From contig NZ_CP147014.1 in the NCBI RefSeq assembly GCF_037126285.1, forward strand, positions 1 to 37,666: a stretch of 37,666 bases of DNA, given 5' to 3'. The translations under genes and the position numbers were made by a program. The stretch is from Bernardetia sp. MNP-M8. GTDB taxonomy: Bacteria > Bacteroidota > Bacteroidia > Cytophagales > Bernardetiaceae. Below are positions 1 through 7,400 of this stretch, piece by piece. The notes under the pieces are model-generated. The model was given only the letters and a program-made list of their open reading frames with translations. It did not search any database and was not told the DNA's origin. Each line of letters starts with the position of its first letter. Position 1 is the first letter of the stretch.

Positions 1-234
1 ATAAAAGGTAAAGATTTTGCAGCTAGTTTGACAAACGATAATATCAAAATGAAAGACCTCAATACAACTCCTGATATTGCAGATGAACATTCTATAAACA
101 ATGATGAAGTAAGACAGTTACTTATTCGTCGTGGAATTGTTCCAGAGGAATTACCAGCAGCCGAAGACGCAAAAAAAGTGAAGAGAAGGCTAAGTAGTGA
201 GGGTAAAAAATTAATCAGTAAGAGAAAAAAATAA
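1..234 (+). CDS. dinD: DinD C-terminal part (gene continues from the right end of the window)
   Basis: The frame is open from base 1 and ends at a TAA at 232-234. It encodes the C-terminal 77 residues of a DNA-damage-inducible protein D, including the RRGIVPEELPAAED segment, which matches the MPEELP region near the C-terminus of E. coli DinD, and a lysine-rich tail. The N-terminal 197 codons lie at 37076-37666 and end exactly on a codon boundary, so joining the two ends gives an uninterrupted 274-residue protein, close to the E. coli length. In E. coli, DinD is SOS-induced and modulates RecA strand exchange; a similar role here is inferred. An internal TTG at 28 is not the real start. A hairpin terminator follows at 242-262. 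Confidence 0.88.
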   Translation: MKGKDFAASLTNDNIKMKDLNTTPDIADEHSINNDEVRQLLIRRGIVPEELPAAEDAKKVKRRLSSEGKKLISKRKK

Positions 235-241
235 CTTTATC

Positions 242-262
242 TACTAATCAAACGGATTAGTA
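242..262 (+). terminator. Probable terminator of dinD
   Basis: An 8-bp perfect stem (242-249 with 255-262) and 5-base loop lie 8 bases after the dinD stop. A T-rich stretch follows (263-277). It separates dinD from the displaced rhs cassette, and so would limit read-through into it. Confidence 0.5.
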
Positions 263-297
263 TTATTTGACTTTTTAGTTGTGTTATTTGATGTTAA

Positions 298-1656
298 ATA
301 ACCCATCACATAAACTATTATTTACGAGATGCTAGTGGTAACACAATGGCGATTTATGAAACAATAAACACGTCAGAAACACCGTCTAACAGCAACATCG
401 CAATAAAAGAAATACCAATCTATGGTTCAAGCCGTTTAGGGCAGTACAGACCGTTAAAAGAAGAATTAGGACAAGTAAATAAAGACCTAAAAACAGCTCT
501 TGGACAACGTATCTACGAGTTCTCAAACCATCTTGGAAATGTTCTTGTAACTTTAAATGATTTTAAAGTACCAAATACAGATGGTTCATACAAAAGTATC
601 GTACTCTCAGCCTCCGATTACTATCCATTCGGAATGGCGATGAAGGAAAGAACCTATCAGAATGAAGATTATAGGTATGGGTTTAATGGAAAAGAAAATG
701 ATACAGACTTTGGAGTTGGAAAAACTGACTTTGGGGCTAGAATATATGATGAGAAAATTGGACGATGGTTAGCTTGTGACCCTTTAGAAAATCAATATAG
801 TAATGTGAGTTCTTATGCTTTTGTTGATAATTCTCCAATATTTTTCATAGACCCTAATGGAGAAGAAATAGTACCTACTATAAAAGATGCAAAAAAATTA
901 GCAAACTATAAAAGTATTATGCGTAAAATAGATGCTTATTCCATTCTAAAATTAAATAATGAGATACTTTCATCTTACACTAACATGCCTAATACCCAAA
1001 AACGAAAAAAGTCTAAAGCTTGGTTTTTTCATTTACAAGTTATAGTTAGGGATATGACTCAAAAAGAACTCAATGCTACTAATGGTCAAGGAATTGGTTT
1101 TAGTACTCAAGTATCTTCAACTACACAAGGTAATAGTGACCCACATGAGTATTTTACTACAGAAATAGCTCTATCTGATAAAGGAATGCAATTTGCAACA
1201 ATTGCAGAAGAATTTCTTCACGCAGGACAAAAGCTTTACTATAAAGAACAAGGCTTAGCCCAACCTAACTCTATTTCATTAGAATTAGAAGCAAAAATAG
1301 CTAAAATATATGCAGTATGGGATAATAACCAAAGTTTAAGTCCAATAGATTTATATAAGGAAATGGTAAACTTAGGTTTTAATTCTTATGAGTTAGAAAT
1401 TACATTTAATATAACTATTCAAAATAAAGGGGGAGGTGATCAGATAACAGGTATAACTTTTAATGAAGAAGTAATTAATTTTTTTAAAAATAAAGGTAAT
1501 ATTAATCCTGCTGAGAAAGAAAAAATTATTAAACTATTAAATGTTGCAGGTAGTAAGATTGAAAAAGTCTATAAGGGTATTCCAGGGTGGAAACCAAATG
1601 AAAAAATAGATACAGATCTTAAATATTTTGAACACCTAATAAATGAAACTAAATGA
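298..1656 (+). pseudogene. 5'-truncated RHS C-terminal cassette with a zincin-like toxin tip (silent tip 1)
   Basis: This is the 3' end of an RHS toxin gene with no 5' part. The frame opens at 298 after a TAA; the first ATG is at 346 (436 codons) but is internal to the RHS core and has no evident ribosome site, so independent translation is doubtful. Counting from that ATG, residues 1-172 are RHS core, including YPFGMAMK, GKTDFGARIYDEKIGRW and IDPNGEE. Residues from about 173 are a tip unlike that of the full-length gene. The tip contains AEEFLHAGQ (E288, E289, H292) and a downstream ELEAK (E313, E315). This resembles the HExxH...E pattern of gluzincins, with the first His replaced by Glu. 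The immunity gene overlaps its stop by 4 bp. It is probably a stored alternative C-terminus for the gene at 4442-12967. A metallopeptidase function is inferred from the motif only. Confidence 0.8.
300..644 (+). repeat. Inverted repeat arm A (RHS core segment of the displaced cassette)
   Basis: This segment pairs with 5541-5885 in inverted orientation without net gaps (position x matches 6185 minus x). Bases 312-425 are identical to 5760-5873 over 114 bp. A divergent patch of about 50 bp follows, then mostly matching sequence up to 644. It encodes the part of the RHS core from the NYYLRDASGNT segment to PFGMAMK. Homology stops abruptly at 300, just after an in-frame TAA at 295-297, which marks the truncation point of the cassette. 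Confidence 0.93.
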
Positions 1657-2270
1657 AAAAAATAATTTTATTAGTAGCTATTTTGATTCAATCTTGTACT
1701 CCAAAAAAAGAATATAATTCATCAGATCATTTTATAGCACAAGAAGATATAATTGATTCGTTGAAAGGAAAAGTGTTTCTAAGCGATTCTTTAAAAAAAA
1801 TAATGTATCCAAATGATTCTTCTAACAAAAAGATATTTATAAGAAAAAATGATTTTAATTTCTCAGAAATAAATCTTGATATTAATAATTTTAAATATCA
1901 AGATTTAATTAAATTATTAGATACAGTAGAATATATTGGATTTAATGACTTAGGATACAAAATATTCAATAATATTTATTCATATAAGCAAGCAGATTCT
2001 ATTGTTAAACATACCGTTGATAGTAAAATCATGACTTATGCAATTTATAAATTACTATTAGAGAGTAATCATTTGTCTGAAAAGCAAGCAATAGAACTAC
2101 TCTTATATCTAAGTAAAGAAAAAAAAATAAAAGCAGCTATTTGGATTAATCCTTTTACTAAAGGAGAATACTATTTACATCAAATTGCTGTTGATGCTAT
2201 ATGGACGGCAAAAACATTTGAGTTTACTGATGAACAAGAACATATTATTAAACATTTAAGGAGATTTTGA
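1653..2270 (+). CDS. Putative lipoprotein immunity protein for tip 1
   Basis: This 205-residue protein starts at an ATG that overlaps the TGA of the tip-1 frame (ATGA overlap), the usual toxin-immunity arrangement. The N-terminus is a lipoprotein signal, with a short hydrophobic stretch ending in LIQSC and a likely lipidated Cys near residue 15. The mature part is acidic to neutral, rich in Asn/Lys/Ile and predicted mostly alpha-helical. I do not recognise the family. A lipid-anchored immunity protein would mean the tip acts in the periplasm or cell envelope. It lies inside the interval that could invert, so it would move together with its toxin tip. Confidence 0.7.
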   Translation: MKKIILLVAILIQSCTPKKEYNSSDHFIAQEDIIDSLKGKVFLSDSLKKIMYPNDSSNKKIFIRKNDFNFSEINLDINNFKYQDLIKLLDTVEYIGFNDLGYKIFNNIYSYKQADSIVKHTVDSKIMTYAIYKLLLESNHLSEKQAIELLLYLSKEKKIKAAIWINPFTKGEYYLHQIAVDAIWTAKTFEFTDEQEHIIKHLRRF

Positions 2271-2287
2271 CTATCCCCCCCAGTTGG

Positions 2288-2362
2288 GCTTAGAATGAAA
2301 AAATAAATTGTTAAGCGTTGTCTATGACTACGATTTATCAGTATGGCAAATCTTAGATTTGC
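2288..2362 (+). repeat. REP-like element, left copy
   Basis: This 75-bp element matches the reverse complement of 3976-4050 with only two mismatches. It contains two potential hairpins: a perfect one at 2346-2362 (GCAAATCT, T, AGATTTGC) and an imperfect one around 2319-2332. Two-hairpin elements on either side of a Y1 transposase gene are typical of REP/RAYT systems. Confidence 0.75.
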
Positions 2363-2384
2363 AAGTCAAGTAGGTATTTTCAGA

Positions 2385-2410
2385 TAGAGGTGTCAGTTAT
2401 GATACCTCTA
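2385..2410. promoter_or_regulatory. 26-bp palindrome, copy 1 (candidate parS/operator)
   Basis: Arms TAGAGGTGTC and GATACCTCTA are separated by 6 bases. This is one of the closest copies to a perfect palindrome among the eleven. It lies between the tip-1 immunity gene and the convergent barrel gene. Confidence 0.7.
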
Positions 2411-2475
2411 TTTTTTGTCTATAAAAAGGCTATTTTTATTTTCTTCTGTTTTGAATTGTAAATAGTGTGTCTTTT

Positions 2476-2546
2476 ATCTGTGTTTCATCTGTATCTTATC
2501 TATTTTTATCTGTGTTTTGTTTGTGTCTTATCTGTATTTCATCTAT
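2476..2546. repeat. 11-bp tandem repeat
   Basis: About six to seven imperfect units of ATCTGTGTTTC type follow each other with an 11-bp step (one 10-bp unit). The step is about one helical turn. A chance frame runs through it, but its Ser/Cys/Leu-rich product looks like translated repeat rather than a protein. Confidence 0.7.
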
Positions 2547-2557
2547 TGCACATAAAA

Positions 2558-2582
2558 AAAACAGAGCATTTTACTCTGTTTT
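2558..2582. terminator. Bidirectional rho-independent terminator
   Basis: A 9-bp stem AAAACAGAG / CTCTGTTTT with a 7-base loop has an A-run on the left and T-rich sequence on the right. It lies between the rightward immunity gene (ends 2270) and the leftward barrel gene (ends 2642), and so can end transcription from both sides. Confidence 0.65.
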
Positions 2583-2618
2583 AGTGTATTCTTTTTGTAG
2601 AAGAATTGAGATTTATTG

Positions 2619-2644
2619 TAGAAGAGTCATAAGTGATACCTCTA
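2619..2644. promoter_or_regulatory. 26-bp palindrome, copy 2 (candidate parS/operator)
   Basis: Arms TAGAAGAGTC and GATACCTCTA flank a 6-base spacer. It overlaps the stop codon of the barrel gene (2642-2644), as copy 6 overlaps the stop of parA, so this site type can end inside a gene. Confidence 0.65.
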
Positions 2645-3271
2645 AAAAACAAATCCTACTCGTACATCAAATGGACTTGTGTAAGGAGAGTTTTGTTGGT
2701 CAAAAAGAGGATTGTAGAGAGCCATAATATTTATTCCTGCCTTCTTGTTGAGTTTTATCATATAGCCTGCTCCTGCCCAAATAGCTGGAATCCAACGTCT
2801 TTCTGTGAGTCCTTCTTGGATAGGTAAGTCTGCGCTAATGTACTCAAACTCTGCATTAGCAAAGAAATCTTTGAACAAAAACAAACGTCCAAAACCTTTT
2901 CCACCATAAATCATAGAAGAAACCTTTTTTTGATACTGAAAACCTGTTTGGTTGTCTATGTAAATAACTTGGTCTTGCCAATACTGAAAAACAGGTCCTG
3001 CCCCTATTGAAAGTTTTTCGTTGAGCTTATAACCCACCAAAGGAGATACATTGATAAAAGTTTGAGTTCTTCCCAAAGAAAGCCCAAAATCTCCTCCTAA
3101 GTATATACGTTCTCCAAAAGAAAGTTCTTTTGTTTTGTCTATTTTTGGGTCAGTAGGAAGCCCTAACTTAGAAGCAATATTGACAGGGTTTTGTGCTTGA
3201 AGTGAACACACAACAAAAAAGGCTAAAGTACTTAGTAAAAGCCACTTAGTAGCTAGATTGAAATAACGCAT
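2642..3271 (-). CDS. Outer-membrane beta-barrel protein, unknown role
   Basis: This 209-residue protein has a clear signal peptide (a hydrophobic run to VVCSLQAQ, cleavage near residue 26). The body has alternating hydrophobic/polar strands typical of small eight-stranded barrels (YLGGDFGLSLGR, LSIGAGPVFQYW, FANAEFEYIS, WAGAGYMIKL) and a C-terminal ...VRVGFVF ending in Phe, as expected for barrel insertion. It is related in style to the OmpA/porin-like barrels annotated as hypothetical in Bacteroidota. It lies inside the REP-flanked segment next to the transposase gene, so it may be cargo. No specific substrate can be named. Confidence 0.8.
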   Translation of the reverse strand: MRYFNLATKWLLLSTLAFFVVCSLQAQNPVNIASKLGLPTDPKIDKTKELSFGERIYLGGDFGLSLGRTQTFINVSPLVGYKLNEKLSIGAGPVFQYWQDQVIYIDNQTGFQYQKKVSSMIYGGKGFGRLFLFKDFFANAEFEYISADLPIQEGLTERRWIPAIWAGAGYMIKLNKKAGINIMALYNPLFDQQNSPYTSPFDVRVGFVF

Positions 3272-3338
3272 AGTAAAAATATATTTTTTTGCAAAGGTAA
3301 GAATATCTAGTTAAAATACACTTTTCTATGAAAAGAAA

Positions 3339-3893
3339 TCAAATAAAAATCACTTCTATCAAACCTTTTTCATCTTGGTAGTTTTTGGCACTACTGTATA
3401 AATACTGGTCTGCTTCTTCTACAATTCCTTCAACAACAGGATTATTATGGATATAATTTAGCTTTTGATGCAAAAATTTATCACTAAAAAGCTCTTCTGC
3501 GTGGTTGTTTTGTTGCCAAAGTTGATAATTTGTATTTCTACTATTTTTTTTGGCAGCTCGTTCGAACATCCACAACATCCATTCTCTTCTACTTTCTGGT
3601 TCGTTGGTATCAGAAATAGACTTAATAAGACGAGAAGAAGTAAACTTTTTAAAATCACGCAGAATATTAGACAGATTATACCCTTCTTTAGCTCGTATAA
3701 TCAAATGAATATGGCTACTCATCAAGCACCAACCAAAAATCTCTAGTCCTTTATTATCTTGGCAATACTTCAAATTCTCCACAATAATGTTCTTATATCG
3801 TTGCCGAATAAAAATATCTATCCAATTTACAACCGAAAAAGTAACAAAATAAATACCATCAGGATTATTGATACTGTATGCTCTTTTGCTCAT
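3339..3893 (-). CDS. rayT: REP-associated tyrosine transposase (Y1/HUH family)
   Basis: This 184-residue protein is a single-strand DNA transposase-like HUH endonuclease. The HUH motif is HIH at residues 61-63 in WCLMSSHIHLI. The catalytic tyrosine is probably Y147 in KLNYIHNNPV, a hallmark of the RAYT branch. The start MSKRAYSINNPDGIYFVTFSV is the usual family N-terminus and the length is normal, so it is probably intact. RAYTs nick single-stranded REP hairpins. Here the gene lies between two 75-bp REP-like elements (2288-2362 and 3976-4050) in inverted orientation, with a third partial element at about 4053-4085. This supports a local REPtron unit. Many RAYTs are domesticated rather than mobile. 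Confidence 0.9.
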   Translation of the reverse strand: MSKRAYSINNPDGIYFVTFSVVNWIDIFIRQRYKNIIVENLKYCQDNKGLEIFGWCLMSSHIHLIIRAKEGYNLSNILRDFKKFTSSRLIKSISDTNEPESRREWMLWMFERAAKKNSRNTNYQLWQQNNHAEELFSDKFLHQKLNYIHNNPVVEGIVEEADQYLYSSAKNYQDEKGLIEVIFI

Positions 3894-3975
3894 ATTTTTT
3901 TATTGGAAAGATACTGTTTTTTTTATACAAAAAGCAGACTTTTATTTTCAAGTAAATACAAAAATACCATCACTC

Positions 3976-4050
3976 GCAAATCTAAGATTTGCCATACTGA
4001 TAAATCGTAGTCACAGACTACGCTTAACAATTTATTTTTTCATTCTAAGC
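3976..4050 (-). repeat. REP-like element, right copy
   Basis: This is the reverse complement of 2288-2362 with two mismatches. It has two perfect small hairpins: GCAAATCT, A, AGATTTGC at 3976-3992 and GTAGTC, ACA, GACTAC at 4007-4021. It lies 83 bp beyond the start codon of the Y1 transposase gene, on its upstream side. Confidence 0.75.
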
Positions 4051-4052
4051 TG

Positions 4053-4092
4053 AACGGAGTAGTCATATACTACGCTTAACAATTTTATTTTA
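4053..4092. repeat. Partial third REP-like element
   Basis: A second hairpin-forming motif (GTAGT...ACTAC) is followed by the same GCTTAACAATTT tail as the right copy. It ends at the stop codon of the immunity gene at 4090-4410 and may serve as its transcription end. It lacks the AAATCT hairpin. Confidence 0.5.
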
Positions 4093-4410
4093 ATCTACGC
4101 TCAACTTGGGATAGTTTCTAAAACTAGGATATTTTTCATAAAACTTGTCTTCCAATGTAACTCCCTTTATCATTTCATCAAAAGGGAAATGAAGATCATT
4201 TGCTTGACCTGTCCATTTATTTATAACAATTGGTTGCGCTCCTACCAAGCTATTTCCTGAGTTACGTACACAGTCTTCTGTATTGTATGAAAACGACCAT
4301 CCAAAAGAGTGTTCCTTAAGAGAACGACTTACTATTTTCTGCTTATACATCTTACTTAGGCTTTCTAAGTATTCAGCCTGTATCATTTTTGCTTCTGTTA
4401 AATCAATCAT
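4090..4410 (-). CDS. Imm35/YrhB-like immunity protein for the papain-fold tip
   Basis: This 106-residue cytosolic protein without signal peptide starts 31 bp after the stop of the rhs gene, the canonical immunity position. The pattern GWSFSYNTEDCVRN...LVGAQPIVINKWTGQ matches the YrhB/Imm35 signature: a GW-F-Y strand, then a loop with G-xPIxVxKxTG. An N-terminal helix with TEAKMIQAEYLES is also typical. YrhB-type proteins are known neighbours of polymorphic toxins. By position it should neutralise the toxin tip of 4442-12967 in the cytoplasm. It lies inside the interval between the inverted rhs repeats. Confidence 0.75.
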   Translation of the reverse strand: MIDLTEAKMIQAEYLESLSKMYKQKIVSRSLKEHSFGWSFSYNTEDCVRNSGNSLVGAQPIVINKWTGQANDLHFPFDEMIKGVTLEDKFYEKYPSFRNYPKLSVD

Positions 4411-4441
4411 TACTCAAGTTATTTTTACTTCGTGAAACATT

Positions 4442-7400
4442 TTATTTACCAACTTTAGAATATTCTATTACCAAACCAGCCTGCTTTATAGCAGCATCAA
4501 TTTCATCAAAAATGTATTCTACAGCTTTCCCATCTGCTGTTGTTTTTTGAGGATCAATAAATCTAATCACACCATCTTTGTCTTTAAGAACTAAAAATAT
4601 ATGACCCATTTCTCGATCTACTTGTTTTCCACCTTCTATTATAGGCTTATATATAGTAACAACACCTACACTATTTGGTTTTAATTTATTCATATATGTT
4701 ACAACATTAATAAGAGCACCAGATCTCTTGAACTCGTTTATGCCCCATTTTATCATTCGTTTTTCTAAATTAAATGTTTCTTCTACTAATTCTTTCATTT
4801 CAGTAGTAGGATTCATTCTAAATTTAGAAATTTTAGAAGCAAACTTTTTCTTTCCTGTTGTTAGTGCTTCAATAGCTCTTTCAACACAAGACACACAATT
4901 TGTGGTACCACCTATTTTATTTATATCACCCAAGAAAGCAGGAATATCGTCAATTTCACTTGATATTTTCCTTACTTTTTTACTATTTTTATAAGTATTT
5001 ACAGCTTTCATTATAGTCTTATAGTGCTTATTCAACTTGAATAGTTTTAGAGCATCTCCAAAAGGTATCATGGAAATTCCACTTATAAAAGCATTTCCTG
5101 TATCTCCTTTTTGTGCATAATATACAGTTGAAATCGCATCCACACTTCCAGTAGGATCAAAAATACCTGCAATATCTAAAGCAGCCTCCAACATATCTGC
5201 CCCTTCAAACTTGAAGTTTCCTCCAAAGTCAAAACCTAGCGTACTAGCATCTGCAGTAAAATCTATAAGAGATGTTTTTACGCTTATGCTAGATCCATTT
5301 TTCCCAACAATTACAATATCTTCACCATCTATATCAATGAAGTATAGAGGATTATTTACTGCAAAATTATATGTTGAAGTAGAAGGATATTTGTATTCAA
5401 GAGGGTCACAAGAAAACCATCTACCAGTAACTTCGTCATATATTCTACCTCCAAAGTCAGTTTTACCAACAGCAATATCCCAGTCTTTCTCCATTCCATT
5501 AAAGCCATACCTGTACTCGCTATTCTGATACGTTCTATTTTTCATCGCCATTCCGAATGGATAGTAATCGGAAGCTGATAGCACGATACTTTTGTATGTA
5601 CCGTCTGTATTTGGTACTTTAAAATCATTTAAAGTTACAAGTACATTTCCAAGATGGTTTGAGAACTCGTAGATTCTTTGTCCGAGGGCTGTCTTTTTGT
5701 GTGGTTCTACCTGTCCTGTTTGCTGTTTTAACGGTCTGTACTGTCCTAATCTACTTGAGCCATAGATTGGTATTTCTTTTATTGCGATGTTGCTGTTAGA
5801 CGGTGTTTCTGACGTGTTTATTGTTTCATAAATCGCCATTGTGTTACCACTAGCATCTCGTAAATAATAGTTTGTTTGATGGGTTGTAGTAGTATGCACT
5901 TCTTTGAAAATACGGTTTCCAGTTCCGTCGTATTTGTAACGAATGACTGTTCCATTTGTTTTTTCTACTCGTTCTACTTTACCATAGATATTCCATACAA
6001 TGTTTTCTATTCCATCTTGAGTATTTTTAGTTAGGTTTCCTATTAGATCGTACTCATATTTATATTCTCCTGTATTTCCTAACCCTTCTGCTGTTCCGTT
6101 CTCGTCATTTACCATCCAAAGTCTATTTTGCATATCCACTTTTAGACGATCGGCTACAAGAGGAGGGTTTTTGATAGGATCAGTATCAATGTGATCATAG
6201 TAGGTATAAGTTAAATCATCAATAAGTTGAGGAGTAGTAACACCATTGTATCTTTTAAGATGATCTATATTTCCATTTCTGTCGTACTTGTAAGAAGTAC
6301 GATATCCCCCATTTGTTCCTTGCCAAACTGAATTTGCATCATTCCACGTACTTGCTTCTGCTGCTGCAATACGATGGAGTTGGTCATACCTGTAGTTCAT
6401 GGACTGTGTTATAGGCTGTGGCTCAGGTTGGTCTTCCATTTTTCTAATAGAAGTCGCCATCGCAGCAATGTTTCCATTGTAGAGACTTTCTCTTTTGTAG
6501 GTATTATCTCCTACTGTATTTAGTTCATCTTGGTAGCCTGTAAAGTTAGCATACACTTCATTTTGAAGGAAAGTTTCTCCTAAACGAATATTTCCTGCTC
6601 GTGCGTTATAATCTCCTTCAAAATAATTGAGTGTATATGCATATTCATCTTTGCTAAAAGTGGACAGTTCTGCCCCATCTTTTGCTAAGTCGTTTTGTTC
6701 ATTTAACCCAATACTGTTTACTCCTTTTATCCAGCCTTGAAGCGTATAAAAGTAGTCTGTTCCTTGTATGTTGTGCTGACCTGTTTCTATACGAGCCAAA
6801 GGACCGTGTGCATAGTAGAAATAAGAGGCTTCTCTTGTCCAGTGGTAGCCATCTAAAGACGTTTCTACTTCGGTAAGTCGATTATCTCCATCATAGCTAT
6901 AACGGTGTCTAAATTCGTCTTTTTCTCCTCCTCGGTTATAGATTACTTCATTTACTTTTCCAGAAAGTAAATCATAGTTATATTCTACCGTTTTTTCTAG
7001 AAACCCTGTTTCTTCTGGCATTTTTTGCCATAGTTTTTCTACATTTCCGTGGATGTCGTAGGAATATCTAGTAATTGCTCCAAATTCTTCTCCTGTTTCG
7101 ATAACAGCCACAGCAGCTACTCTATTTTTGAGGTTTTTCTGCTCGTTAGGGTTTACAATAAAATCTGTTCCATTAGGATGTGCCACTTCCTCTACATCGT
7201 AGAAGGTTTTTGTGCGCTGACTAAGTGTAAAGTTTATATTAGATACACTACCAGCAACAGGAGTTTGTATTGCAATAGGAAAATCACTATCAAAAGTAAG
7301 TTCTTCTATATCTACTTGTCCATCATTTAGTGAAGTTGTTCCAGTATTTAATTTTCCTACTTCATACGGTCTTCCGAGTTCATCAAATTTAGAATAGGCA

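Noticed and set aside
346-1656. A stand-alone 436-residue toxin gene
   Set aside because: The ATG at 346 is an internal Met of the RHS core, conserved in the full-length gene, and homology continues upstream to 300; it is a headless cassette rather than a complete gene.
2467-2727. Plus-strand frame of 86 codons
   Set aside because: It runs through the 11-bp tandem repeat, a terminator hairpin and the end of the barrel gene; its Ser/Cys/Leu pattern is translated low-complexity DNA.
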